This document shows positions 32,541-41,426 of a stretch of DNA of 64,000 bases, in pieces (position 1 is the stretch's first letter; each line of letters begins with the position of its first letter). Origin of the DNA: Microbacterium proteolyticum (GTDB lineage: Bacteria > Actinomycetota > Actinomycetes > Actinomycetales > Microbacteriaceae); assembly GCF_030818075.1 (NCBI RefSeq), contig NZ_JAUSZZ010000001.1, positions 1,488,001 to 1,552,000 of the forward strand. Direction: 5' to 3'. The notes under the pieces were generated by a model. The model saw only the letters and a program-made list of their open reading frames with translations. It made no database searches and was not told where the DNA came from. The position numbers and the translations under genes were made by a program.

Positions 32541-32972
32541 TCAGGTGCGACCGCGGAGTTTCGCCGTCAGGGCGTGCAATTGCTGCAACTCGGCGGTGTC
32601 GAGGCGGGCCATGCGGTCGGCGATCGAGCGGCCGTGCGAGGCGGCGATGCGGCGGAAGACCACCGCACCGTTCTCGGTGGCGGTGACGAGCGAGCCGCGG
32701 CCGTCCTCCGGATCGGCGCATTTGGTCAGCAGGCCACGCGTGACCATCTTCTCGACCAGGCGCGACACGCTCGGCTGACTGATGAGCATGTTGCCCGTGA
32801 CGTCACGCAGGCGGGCCGTCATCCGCGGCGCCCGGGTGACCGTCAGGAGCACGTCGTACTCCGCCTGCGTCAGCTCTGTGCCGTCGAAGTCGCTGCGGAT
32901 GTCTTCGAACACCTCGTGCTGAGCGCGGAAGAGGCTCTCCCAGGCCTGCACGGCGAGGCGTCGATCGGTCAT
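32541..32972 (-). CDS. MarR-family transcriptional regulator
   Basis: A 143-aa winged-helix regulator. N-terminal dimerisation helix, then LTQAEYDVLLTVTRAP and the recognition helix ISQPSVSRLVEKMVTRGLL, and the wing with ADPEDGRGSLVTAT, typical MarR D-x-R-x motif. It is convergent with sdaA and lies downstream of a possible structured leader (33064-33190). Ligand unknown. Confidence 0.88.
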   Translation of the reverse strand: MTDRRLAVQAWESLFRAQHEVFEDIRSDFDGTELTQAEYDVLLTVTRAPRMTARLRDVTGNMLISQPSVSRLVEKMVTRGLLTKCADPEDGRGSLVTATENGAVVFRRIAASHGRSIADRMARLDTAELQQLHALTAKLRGRT

Positions 32973-33063
32973 CCCCTCAGCGTAGAGCCGACAGTGCTCC
33001 TTCTGCCGGAAGGTTCCCGTCTCGAGGCGGGTGAAATTCGCAGGCGCCCGAGGGGCACAGAGT

Positions 33064-33190
33064 AAGGGCCGGTCGGAGAGGCTTCCGACCGGCCCTTGTC
33101 CCTGCACCAAGAGTGTCCTGCATCACATGTCGGCAGCTGCCACAGCAAAACAACTACCGTGCGAGCACTCTATAACGGTGAGATAACGGA
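33064..33190 (-). ncRNA. Possible structured RNA, copy A, with terminator
   Basis: Read on the minus strand, this element can form an outer stem AGAGTG/CACTCT, an inner 8-bp hairpin GGTAGTTG/CAGCTGCC (with wobble pairs) and a terminal 14-bp GC hairpin (33064-33077 with 33084-33097) like an intrinsic terminator. A second copy at 33972-34092 shares 56 identical bases and keeps the stems, with a U-G to U-A change in the inner one. It may be a small RNA or a leader of the MarR gene 90 nt downstream. No known family recognised. Confidence 0.4.
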
Positions 33191-33266
33191 AGGGAAGAGG
33201 TCGTCGTTACATTTTCGTGACCAAGTGGGAAACACGTGTCCCACGCTCCTTCGCGTCGGGCGCGGG

Positions 33267-33884
33267 TCACCGCCCGCGCACGTGGTTCCACTGCGTGATG
33301 ACCTCGCGACCGTGTTCGAAGCCGAGTTCGCTGACCGCCGACGTGCCGAGCACGAAGAAGCGCCCACCCGCCGCCGTGAGGCCGAGCCAGGTGCCGGCGA
33401 GTGCGCGCAAGAAGTGACCGTGCGAGAACAACAGCACCTGCTGGCCGGCGCGCACGCGGGGCCGGAGTTCGCAGAGGAGGGATTCGGCTCGGGCGGTGAC
33501 CGTGTCGACACTCTCGCCCGGGGTGTCGCCCGCGGGTGTGCCGTCCCACACCGTCCAGGGGTGGCCGAGACGCTCGACGATCTCGGGGGTCGTGAGGCCT
33601 TCGTATGCGCCGTAATCCCACTCGACGAGCCGCGGTTCGGGCTGCGCGTCGGGGTAGCCGGCGCGAGCGGCCGTCTCGACGGCGCGCTGCAGGGGGCTGG
33701 TCAGGACGAGGTCGTAGCGCCGCGTCGCGAGCAGAGTGCCCGCGAGCTCGGCCTTGTACGCGCCGGTTTCGGTCAGCGGGACGTCGGTGAGGCCGGTGTG
33801 CCTCCCGGTGCGGCTCCACTGCGTCTCGCCGTGTCGCACGAGAACGATGCGGCCGTCGGGTTCGGTGAGTTCTGCGTCCTTCAC
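33267..33884 (-). CDS. Histidine phosphatase (phosphoglycerate mutase-like)
   Basis: A 205-aa enzyme of the GpmB-like histidine phosphatase superfamily. Catalytic RHGETQW (His at about 18), the second Arg in TSPLQRAVETA and the second His in LFSHGHFLRAL are all present. Such enzymes dephosphorylate small phosphoesters; the substrate is not evident. GTG 33884 follows AAGGGG. It lies between the two copies of the repeated element. Confidence 0.85.
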   Translation of the reverse strand: MKDAELTEPDGRIVLVRHGETQWSRTGRHTGLTDVPLTETGAYKAELAGTLLATRRYDLVLTSPLQRAVETAARAGYPDAQPEPRLVEWDYGAYEGLTTPEIVERLGHPWTVWDGTPAGDTPGESVDTVTARAESLLCELRPRVRAGQQVLLFSHGHFLRALAGTWLGLTAAGGRFFVLGTSAVSELGFEHGREVITQWNHVRGR

Positions 33885-33971
33885 CCCTTCATCCTCGTGC
33901 GCTCACCCTCGCGCGGCCATCCCCGCTGCGCCGTGAGGAGGCGCCGGTGGGCGGAACCGTTCAGACGAAGA

Positions 33972-34092
33972 CGGGCCGGTCGGAGATCCCGACCGGCCCG
34001 ATCCTGCACCAGAGTGTCCTGCAATCACATGCCGGTAGCTGCCACAGCAAAACAACTACCGTGCGAGCACTCTATAACGGTGAGATAACGGA
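33972..34092 (-). ncRNA. Possible structured RNA, copy B, with terminator
   Basis: Second copy of the 33064-33190 element, 902 bp away and in the same orientation. On the minus strand the inner hairpin is GGTAGTTG/CAGCTACC, the outer stem AGAGTG/CACTCT is kept and the terminal hairpin (GGCCGGTCGG arms) is followed by TCTTCGTCT. It ends about 90 nt before the phosphatase start, the same spacing as copy A to the MarR gene. Confidence 0.4.
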
Positions 34093-34277
34093 GCGGAAGA
34101 GTGCTCCGTGATCTTTTCGTTATCCATATGTTTCTCAGATTCGCCTCCCAGCTCGATCGGGCACCGGCCCGGACGGGTGGGGGGTGAATCCGGCGATCGA
34201 CCGCCGCGCGATCGGTCGCCGCGATCCTGTGCTCCGCGGGGGCCCACCCGTCCGACGCTGCTGAAAGGATGGATGCC

Positions 34278-35087
34278 GTGACCCCTGACATCCGCCTCAT
34301 CGCCGTCGACATGGACGGCACGCTGCTCGACGGCGACGGGAACGTGCCGGAGCCGCTGTGGGAGCTCCTCCCGCGTCTCGCCGCGCAGGGCGTCACGTTC
34401 GTTCCGGCATCCGGGCGCCAGTTGGCCACGCTGCGCGCGACCTTCGGCGATGCCGCCGACGACATGACGTTCATCGCCGAGAACGGCGCCTACGTGGTCC
34501 AGGCGGGAACCGAGGTGGCATCCGTCGCTCTCGACGCCGCGTTCGTCGACCGCGCCGTTCGGCACATCCGCTCGCTGGCGGGTGAGGGGTACGACCTCGG
34601 CGTCGTGGTGTGCGGCAAGCGATCGGCGTACATCGAGCGCTCCGACGACGCTTTCCGTGTGGAGGCCGAGACCTATTACGCGGCGCTGGAGGCGGTCGAC
34701 GACGTGCTCGCGGTCGACGACGACGTGCTGAAGATCGCGATCTACGACTTCGCCCCCGCCGAAGAGAGCGTCGGACGCGCCCTCGACGATCTGGCGCGCA
34801 CCCACCGGGTCGTCGTCTCGGGTGCCCACTGGGTCGACATCATGCCGCCGGGCGTCGACAAGGGCGTGGCCCTGCGCCGCCTGCAGGACGCGCTGGATGT
34901 CACGCCGGAGCAGACGGCCGCCTTCGGCGACTACCTCAACGACCTCGAGATGCTGGATGCCGCGCACTGGTCGTACGCGATGGCCGACGCCCACCCCGAC
35001 GTGGTCGCGCGTGCCCGCCACCGCGCCCCGTCGAACATCGACCACGGTGTGCTGACGACGATCGAGGCCCTGCTCACCGCCGACTGA
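34278..35087 (+). CDS. Cof-type HAD-IIB hydrolase
   Basis: A 269-aa HAD phosphatase. Motif I VDMDGTLLDGDG with nucleophile Asp near residue 8, motif II Ser in PASGRQL, a C2B cap, then VDKGVALRRL (Lys, motif III) and AFGDYLNDLEML (motif IV). GTG 34278 is chosen because GAAAGG lies 9 nt upstream; the in-frame ATG at 34269 abuts that site. It probably acts on sugar phosphates or pyridoxal phosphate, but substrate is unknown. Confidence 0.88.
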   Translation: MTPDIRLIAVDMDGTLLDGDGNVPEPLWELLPRLAAQGVTFVPASGRQLATLRATFGDAADDMTFIAENGAYVVQAGTEVASVALDAAFVDRAVRHIRSLAGEGYDLGVVVCGKRSAYIERSDDAFRVEAETYYAALEAVDDVLAVDDDVLKIAIYDFAPAEESVGRALDDLARTHRVVVSGAHWVDIMPPGVDKGVALRRLQDALDVTPEQTAAFGDYLNDLEMLDAAHWSYAMADAHPDVVARARHRAPSNIDHGVLTTIEALLTAD

Positions 35088-35311
35088 GGCGGGCGGGGCC
35101 CGTCCCCGGAGCGCCTCCGGCGGACGTGCGGGGCACCGGCCCGCGACGCGCATGACGACGGTGCTCTCGCGGCCGCCTTCGCTCCCGCCTCCGACCGCCC
35201 ACGCGCCCGCCCCCGATCTGGTCGCCGCGACATCGTCATCGATTACTCTGACCTGCGGCGCCCGTCCGACTCGTCGGCTCCGGGTGCGATCCACGATTGC
35301 GAGAACCCCCC

Positions 35312-36757
35312 TTGACTCGATCCTCTTCGTCGCGCGTCGACGGACCCGCCGCACCGCGTACCCTCCGGCGGGCGATGGATGCCAGACACCTCGTCATGAT
35401 CGCGCTCGGCGGCGTCATCGGCTCGGGGCTGTTCCTGAGTTCCGGCTACACGATCCACCAGGCCGGGCCCCTCGGCGCGGTGCTGGCGTACCTGCTCGGT
35501 GCGTTCGTCGTGTGGCTCGTGATGGTGTGCCTCGGTGAGCTCGCCGTGGTCTGGCCCGTCTCGGGGTCGATCCACATCTACGCCGCCCGCACGATGGGAC
35601 CGGCGACCGGCTTCGCCACGGCGTGGCTGTACTGGCTGTGCTGGGTGGTGGCGCTCGGGTCGGAGTTCACGGCATCCGGGATCCTCATGCAGCGGTGGTT
35701 CCCGAACATCGAGGTGTGGGTGTGGTGCATCGTCTTCGCGGGCGTGCTGTTCACCCTCAACGCCATCTCGGCGCGCGTGTTCGGTGAGACCGAGTTCTGG
35801 TTCGCTCTCATCAAAGTCGTCGCGATCGTCGCCCTCATCGTGCTCGGCACCATGGCGATCTTCGGCTTCACCCCGCTGTCGACCGAGCCGCACCAGGCGG
35901 TGGGGCTGAGCAATTTCGCGACACCGGAGGGGCTGCTGCCGGCCGGTCTCGGCGGGGTGCTCATCACCTCGCTCGCGGTGTTCTACGCCTTCAGCGGCGC
36001 AGAGCTGGTCGGCGTCGCGGCGGGCGAGACGAAGGACCCCGGCCGCAACATCCCGCGCGCGCTGCGCTCGACGGTGCTGCGTCTGCTGGTGCTGTTCGTC
36101 GGATCGATCATCGTCATCGCCGCGCTGCTGCCCTCCGAGCAGGCCGGGCTCAGCTCGAGCCCGTTCGTCGACGTGTTCGAGTACGTGGGCGTGCCGTACG
36201 CCGCCGACGTCATGAACTTCGTCGTCATCACCGCGCTCCTGTCGGTCGGCAACAGCGGCCTGTACTCGTGCGCGCGCATGCTGTTCTCACTCGCGGAAGA
36301 GGGCTACGCGCCGCGCGCGTTCACGATGCTCACCCGCCGCGGCATCCCGATGCTCGCGCTCCTGGTGAGCCTGGCGGTCGGCCTCGTCTCGCTCATCACC
36401 AGCGTCGTCGCGGCCGAGACGGTCTACCTCGTGCTCGTCTCGATCGCCGGCTTCGCGGCCGTCGCGGTGTGGATGGCGATCGTGGCTGCGCAGTTCTTCC
36501 ACCGCCGGCAGTTCCTGCGCGACGGCGGTGACCTCTCGACTCTCGCCTTCCGCACGCCGCTGTACCCGCTCGTGCCGATCCTGGCGTTCGTGCTCCTGAC
36601 CGCGTCGATCGTCGCCATCGCGTTCGACCCGAACCAGGCGCCCGCACTGTATTTCGGCATCCCGTTCGTGGGCCTGTGCTACCTCGTGTTCTGGCTGCTC
36701 TACGGACGCAAGGGCATCACGCCGGTGCGCCGCGACGAGGAGGCGCCCGTCGCCTGA
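35312..36757 (+). CDS. APC-family amino acid permease
   Basis: An approximately 481-aa, 12-helix transporter of the amino acid-polyamine-organocation superfamily (AAT type). The N-terminal motif LRRAMDARHLVMIALGGVIG leads into helix 1, and the conserved FYAFSGAELVGVAAGETKDP lies near helix 6. No ATG precedes the motif, so a TTG start (35312, or 35297) is likely; ATG 35375 would remove its first residues. A flavin amine oxidase follows 108 bp later, suggesting uptake then oxidation of an amine or amino acid. Confidence 0.88.
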   Translation: MTRSSSSRVDGPAAPRTLRRAMDARHLVMIALGGVIGSGLFLSSGYTIHQAGPLGAVLAYLLGAFVVWLVMVCLGELAVVWPVSGSIHIYAARTMGPATGFATAWLYWLCWVVALGSEFTASGILMQRWFPNIEVWVWCIVFAGVLFTLNAISARVFGETEFWFALIKVVAIVALIVLGTMAIFGFTPLSTEPHQAVGLSNFATPEGLLPAGLGGVLITSLAVFYAFSGAELVGVAAGETKDPGRNIPRALRSTVLRLLVLFVGSIIVIAALLPSEQAGLSSSPFVDVFEYVGVPYAADVMNFVVITALLSVGNSGLYSCARMLFSLAEEGYAPRAFTMLTRRGIPMLALLVSLAVGLVSLITSVVAAETVYLVLVSIAGFAAVAVWMAIVAAQFFHRRQFLRDGGDLSTLAFRTPLYPLVPILAFVLLTASIVAIAFDPNQAPALYFGIPFVGLCYLVFWLLYGRKGITPVRRDEEAPVA

Positions 36758-36865
36758 CGGTGTACACGTCGTCCATCCCGGCGGCGTCGGTCTTCCAGTG
36801 CGGCGGATGCCACGGGGCATCCTCCCGCAGTACCGTCGCGGAAACCACGAGCCCGCGGAGGACAC

Positions 36866-38212
36866 ATGCAGACCGTCGACACCATCGTCGTGGGTGCCGG
36901 GATCTCCGGTGTCGCCGCTGCCCGTCTGCTCGCTCGGGCAGGACGGCGGGTGATCGTGCTGGAGGCGCGCGACCGGGTGGGCGGCCGCGTCTTCACCGAT
37001 CGCGCGGACGGTCACGTCACCGACCGCGGCGCCTCGTGGATCCACGGCATCGACGACAGCCCGGTCGCCGCGGCGGCCGAGGCGTTCGGAATGCCGATGG
37101 TGGAGTTCACCGTCGGCGGGTACCAGCCCGCCAGCCGCCCGCTGACGTACTTCGACGCGGAGGGGCGTCGGCTCGACGCGGCGGCGGTTCGGCAGTACGC
37201 CGACGACGTCCGCACGCTCAACCTGGCGCTCGTCGACGTCATCGCGGCTGCCCCCGCCGACGCGACGTACGGCGATGTGGTGGAGCTCGCCCTGTCACGT
37301 CAGGGGTGGGATGCCGAGCGCACGGAGCGCGTGCGGGAGTACAACGACCGCCGCGCCCAGGAGCAGTACGGCATCGGCATGGACGGACTCGGTGCGCACG
37401 GTCTCGACGACGACACGGTCAACGGCGACGAGGTCGTCTTCCCGCACGGCTACGACGAGCTGGCGCAGCACCTCGCGGAGGGTCTCGACGTACGCCTCGA
37501 ACACGTCGTGTCGGCGGTGCGCTGGTCGCCCTCGGGCGTCGAGGTCGACACCGACCGGGGCGCTTTCTCGGCCGCTGAGGCGGTCGTCACCGTCCCCGTC
37601 GGAGTGCTGCACGCCGACGATTTCACGATCGAGCCCGAACTGCCCGCGGCGCATCGACGTGCCCTCGGCCTGCTCCGCATGAACGCGTTCGAGAAGGTCG
37701 TGCTGCGCTTCGCCGAGCGTTTCTGGGAGGCCGGGGTCTACGGCATCCGTCAGCTCGGCGACGAGGGGGAGTGGTGGCACTCCTGGTACGACCTGGGGCG
37801 CCTGCACGACGAGCCCGCGCTGCTGACCTTCGCGGCCGGCCCCGCCGCCGTGGCGACCCGCACGTGGAGTGACGCCGAGATCGTGGCATCCACCCTCGCG
37901 CAGCTGCGCCGCCTGTACGGCGACGCGGTGCCCGAACCCACCAGCGCCGTCGTCACCCGCTGGCAGGACGACCCGTTCTCGCGCGGGTCGTACGCCTACA
38001 TGCTCCCCGGCTCGGTCGGCGCCGACCACGACGACCTCGCGGCGCCCGTCGGTGGGGTGCTGCATCTGGCGGGCGAGGCGACGTGGGGCGACGACCCCGC
38101 GACCGTGCCCGGCGCGATGCTGTCAGGGCACCGCGCCGCGCAGAACGTGCTGGGTCGTGAGGTCCCGGTGAGCGACCTCTGGGCGTCGCACGCGTACGCT
38201 CCACCTCGATGA
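36866..38212 (+). CDS. Flavin monoamine/polyamine oxidase
   Basis: A 448-aa FAD-dependent amine oxidase. Dinucleotide motif VVGAGISGVAAARLLARAGR at 8-27 with the ERE-like VLEARDRVGGRVFT following, substrate-domain GASWIHG and the C-terminal FAD contact HLAGEATWGDDPATVPGAM. It would oxidise a primary or secondary amine to an imine with H2O2. Possibly works with the upstream permease. Its stop codon forms the first bases of the first 57-bp palindrome. Confidence 0.9.
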   Translation: MQTVDTIVVGAGISGVAAARLLARAGRRVIVLEARDRVGGRVFTDRADGHVTDRGASWIHGIDDSPVAAAAEAFGMPMVEFTVGGYQPASRPLTYFDAEGRRLDAAAVRQYADDVRTLNLALVDVIAAAPADATYGDVVELALSRQGWDAERTERVREYNDRRAQEQYGIGMDGLGAHGLDDDTVNGDEVVFPHGYDELAQHLAEGLDVRLEHVVSAVRWSPSGVEVDTDRGAFSAAEAVVTVPVGVLHADDFTIEPELPAAHRRALGLLRMNAFEKVVLRFAERFWEAGVYGIRQLGDEGEWWHSWYDLGRLHDEPALLTFAAGPAAVATRTWSDAEIVASTLAQLRRLYGDAVPEPTSAVVTRWQDDPFSRGSYAYMLPGSVGADHDDLAAPVGGVLHLAGEATWGDDPATVPGAMLSGHRAAQNVLGREVPVSDLWASHAYAPPR

Positions 38213-38758
38213 CTTGCGCCATATGCTCGCCGCGGCGCGCTCCGCGCGGTCATTCGGCGCAAGTCATCGGGGGGTGGGCGCTCGTCGTTGCGGGGCGGGC
38301 GCTCGTCTCGAGGGGTGGGCGCTCGTCTCGAGGGGTGGGCGCTCGTCCCGCGGGGCGGGCGCTTGTCCCGAGGGGGTCGGCTGTTGACTTGCGTCGTATG
38401 CTCGCCGCGGCGCGCTCCGCGCGGGCATATGGCGCAAGTCAGCGAGGGTGGGCGCCCGTCGGCGAGGGATGGGGTCGCCGCTGGCTTGCGGGCGCTTGTC
38501 GAGAGCTGATCCCGCTGACTTGCGTCATATGCTCGCCGCAGCGCGCTAAGCGCGGGCATATGGCGCAAGTCAACGAGGGGTGGCGCGAGTCTCCGGCGGG
38601 GTGGCCGCTGAGTTGCGTCGTATGCTCGCCGCGGCGCGCTCGGCGCGGTCATTCGGCGCAAGTCAACGAGGGGTGGCGCGAGTCTCCAGCGGGGTGGCCG
38701 CTGACTTGCGCCGTATGCTCGCCGCGGCGCGCTAAGCGCGGGCATATGACGCAAGTCA
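38210..38758. repeat. Five 57-bp palindromic repeats (REP-like)
   Basis: Five copies at 38210-38266, 38385-38441, 38516-38572, 38609-38665 and 38702-38758, all in the same orientation. Each begins TGACTTGCG (TGAGTTGCG in copy four) and ends CGCAAGTCA, with a CATATGC/GCATATG-type inner dyad and a GCGCGCT centre, so each can fold to a long hairpin. Spacing is irregular (starts 175, 131, 93 and 93 bp apart). Two copies have matching changes on both arms. No gene is present from 38213 to 38899. Confidence 0.9.
38281..38380. repeat. 20-bp minisatellite, five units
   Basis: Five head-to-tail 20-bp units of the form GCTCGTCTCGAGGGGTGGGC fill the space between the first and second palindromes. Confidence 0.85.
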
Positions 38759-38776
38759 GCGAGGGGGCGGGCGCCG

Positions 38777-38833
38777 GTCGGCGAGGGTCATGCTCGTCGG
38801 CGAGGGGCATGCTCGTCGGCGAGGGGCATGCTG
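38777..38833. repeat. 19-bp minisatellite, three units
   Basis: Three tandem 19-bp units GTCGGCGAGGGGCATGCTC (starts 38777, 38796, 38815) lie after the last palindrome and before the rhodanese stop. Confidence 0.8.
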
Positions 38834-38899
38834 GTCGGCCAGGCACCGGCACGTCAGCGGAGCGGCGGGCGCCCGCCAGGGGCGGATGCGGGAGACGGG

Positions 38900-39760
38900 C
38901 TACCGCGGCTCCGGCCCCGTCGCCACGGGGAGCTCGGGGTGATTCGACCACTGGCTCCACGACCCCGGGAACACCCGCGCCTCGAACCCGGCGAGGGTGA
39001 GCGCCACCGCCTGATGCGCCGCCGTCACGCCCGAGCCGCAGTAAACGCCGACCGGCGCCCCGTCTTCTGCGCCCAGCGCCCGGAACCGGGACCGCAGCTG
39101 GTCGGGCGAGTGGAACCGCCCGTCGGCGCCGACGTTCTCGGTCGTCGGCGCGCTCACCGCACCCGGCACGTGCCCGGCCCGCGGGTCGATCGGCTCGACC
39201 TCGCCGCGGTAGCGCTCGCCGGCGCGGGCGTCCAGCAGCAGCGCCTCGTCGGCGAACGCACTCACCGCGTCGAGCTCGAGCACCGGCAGGGCGCCGTAGG
39301 CGAGAGTGACGTTCCCCGGCGCAGGGGTCTCGGCATCCCCCGTCTCGAGGTCGTACCCCGCCGAGGTCCAGGCCCGCAGCGACCCGTCGAGCAGGCGCAC
39401 GTCGGCCACGCCGGCGTGGCGCAGCAGCCACCACGCCCGTGCGCTCGACATGTTCTTCAGATCGTCGTAGACCACCACGGTGTCGCCCGCGTCGATGCCC
39501 CATCGCCGCGCAGCGGCCTGCAGCGTCTCGATGGAGGGGAGCGGATGCCGCCCGTCGGTCGGTGCGCCGTGCTCGGCGAGATCGTGGTCGAGGTCGACGT
39601 ACTGCGCGCCGGGGATGTGGCCGGCGAGGTACTCGGGGCGTCCGTCGGGGCGGTCGAGGCGCCAGCGCACATCCAGTACCCGCACCGGGCCCCCGTCCGG
39701 GAAAGATCCGGCGTCCAGCGCGGCACGCAGGTCGGTGGGCGTGGTGAGGATCTCAGGCAT
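38900..39760 (-). CDS. Two-domain thiosulfate/mercaptopyruvate sulfurtransferase
   Basis: A 286-aa rhodanese with tandem domains: an inactive N-terminal half (about 1-140; VRVLDVRWRLDRPDGR, AGHIPGAQYVDLD) and a catalytic C-terminal half with Cys in the loop VYCGSGVTA near residue 240. It moves sulfane sulfur from thiosulfate or 3-mercaptopyruvate to a thiophile. ATG 39760 overlaps the end of the AhpD-like gene, so they are one operon. Confidence 0.92.
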   Translation of the reverse strand: MPEILTTPTDLRAALDAGSFPDGGPVRVLDVRWRLDRPDGRPEYLAGHIPGAQYVDLDHDLAEHGAPTDGRHPLPSIETLQAAARRWGIDAGDTVVVYDDLKNMSSARAWWLLRHAGVADVRLLDGSLRAWTSAGYDLETGDAETPAPGNVTLAYGALPVLELDAVSAFADEALLLDARAGERYRGEVEPIDPRAGHVPGAVSAPTTENVGADGRFHSPDQLRSRFRALGAEDGAPVGVYCGSGVTAAHQAVALTLAGFEARVFPGSWSQWSNHPELPVATGPEPR

Positions 39761-40115
39761 GCGCGTGCTCCCGCTGTTCATCATGGATACCCGACAGTTT
39801 GAAGGCCAACCGACCGTGCGCGAAACCGCCGCCCGCGCGGATGGCGGTCGCGACCCACGCGGCCTCGGCCAGCTCCGCCTGGCTCGCGCCGGCGCGCACC
39901 GCCGCCTGCGCGTGCCCGTCGATGCAGTACGTGCACTGCGTGGTGATGCCGACGGCCAGCGCGATCAGCTCGCGGAACTTCAGCGGAATCTCGCGCCCTT
40001 CCCGCGCGAAGACGGCGTCGTTGAAGCTCGTGAAGGCCGCGAGCACGTCGGGGGTGCTCTCTTTGTAGTCGCGGGTGTAGGCGCGGTCGCCCTCGCGGTC
40101 GAAGAAGTCGCTCAT
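39753..40115 (-). CDS. AhpD/carboxymuconolactone decarboxylase-like
   Basis: A 120-aa CMD-family protein with the peroxidase-type motif CTYCIDGHAQAAVRAG (Cys pair near 61 and 64, His near 68). Such proteins are thiol reductases or antioxidants. It is translated with the rhodanese and is divergent from the LysR gene, which may control the pair. Confidence 0.87.
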   Translation of the reverse strand: MSDFFDREGDRAYTRDYKESTPDVLAAFTSFNDAVFAREGREIPLKFRELIALAVGITTQCTYCIDGHAQAAVRAGASQAELAEAAWVATAIRAGGGFAHGRLAFKLSGIHDEQREHAHA

Positions 40116-40295
40116 GTCTCGCTCACTGTCGGGGCGCACGGAACGGCGCCTGCTCGATCGAGCCTAGGAAGCGTGCGGGACGCGGAACAATGCGAGGTTC
40201 GTGATGGGCAGTCATCGCGCGCCCCGATGGATGCCGTGTGACCGCGCGTGACTGCGCGCCTCTCGGAACGGCCGCGGTCGGTCTATCGTCCGAGC

Positions 40296-41171
40296 ATGGC
40301 CGAGACGCTCGACATCATCCAGCTCCGTACCTTCGTCGCCATCGACGAGTGCGGCGGCTTCGGGCGTGCTGCCGTCGCGCTGCACCTGAGTCAGCCGACC
40401 GTCAGCCAGCACGTGCGCTCGCTCGAGAAGCGGCTGCAGCAGCCGCTCGTCGAACGAGACGGCCGGCGTGCGAAGTTCACTCAGGCCGGTGAGAAGCTGC
40501 TCGCCGAGGCGCGGCGCATCCTTGCCGTGCACGACGAAGCCCTCGCGCGGCTCGACGTCACGCGCGCTCGCACGATCGTTGTGGGTTCCACCGAGACGGC
40601 CGCCGAGCAGGTGCTGCCCGAGCTGCTCAGCACGATGCGTCGCGCCTTCCCGGAGCGGCAGGTGCAGTTCCACATCGATCGGTCCACGCGCATGACGGAT
40701 GCCGTGGCCAAGGGCAGCATCGATCTCGCGGTGGTGCTCGACACCGGGTCGACCGTGGCCGGCGTCGAGGTCGGGGAGCTGCCGTTGAACTGGTACGCCG
40801 CGCCGGGCTGGCAGGCGCCCGCGGCAGGGGAGCCCGTGCCGCTGGTCGCCTACGTGGAGCCGTGCGGGATGCGTCAGCGAGCGCTGCAGGAGCTCGGCGA
40901 CATCGGCGCCCGCGTCGACATCGCGGCGGAATCGGGGAGCCTGGAGGGGGTCATCGCGGCCGCGCGCGCCGGGCTGGGGGTCGCCGTGCTCCCCACCGGC
41001 GGGCGCACGCCGGACGGCCTCGTGGTGCGGCGGGACTTCCCCGACCTCGGTCGGATCCACGTGCGGCTCATCACCCGGCGCGGGCTGGAGTCCGAGGTGG
41101 AGGCGGCGGCGATCTCCTCGCTCGACGGCTTCTTCACGGCGCGTCGGTACGTGCACGCCGTGTCGGCCTGA
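40296..41171 (+). CDS. LysR-family transcriptional regulator
   Basis: A 291-aa LysR regulator: N-terminal winged HTH (LRTFVAIDECGGFGRAAVAL, LSQPTVSQHVRSLEKRL), then a periplasmic-binding-like effector domain. ATG 40296 fits the family start; upstream GTG/ATG codons only add an unaligned extension. It is divergent from the sulfurtransferase operon and upstream of the flavoenzyme gene, so both are candidate targets; CysB-like sulfur control is possible. Confidence 0.88.
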   Translation: MAETLDIIQLRTFVAIDECGGFGRAAVALHLSQPTVSQHVRSLEKRLQQPLVERDGRRAKFTQAGEKLLAEARRILAVHDEALARLDVTRARTIVVGSTETAAEQVLPELLSTMRRAFPERQVQFHIDRSTRMTDAVAKGSIDLAVVLDTGSTVAGVEVGELPLNWYAAPGWQAPAAGEPVPLVAYVEPCGMRQRALQELGDIGARVDIAAESGSLEGVIAAARAGLGVAVLPTGGRTPDGLVVRRDFPDLGRIHVRLITRRGLESEVEAAAISSLDGFFTARRYVHAVSA

Positions 41172-41426
41172 CCGCGCCTCCCTGACCGCCGCGCTCGGCG
41201 GGAGCCTGCCGTGCTCGGCGGGAATCGGCCGCACGGTCGGCGCAAGCCACGGGCTGGTCGCCGCGGGCCGTGGCAGACCCGGAAGGCGCGCCGCCGCCGC
41301 TCGGCGGGAGGTTCGCACGCGTTCGACGGCAGGCGCGCGCTCGGAGCCACAGATCGGTTTCCGTGATGGATGCCGTTCGCGCATCGCTGTTGGACACCGG
41401 TCGGGCGGCGCGCCGAGCATGAAAGG

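Noticed and set aside
33064..34092. Insertion sequence ends flanking the phosphatase
   Set aside because: The two copies are direct, not inverted; no target duplication or transposase is seen and the enclosed gene is an ordinary phosphatase.
38210..38758. Possible CRISPR array
   Set aside because: Repeats are 57-bp full palindromes, spacing is irregular, the intervening DNA is itself repetitive and there are no cas genes.
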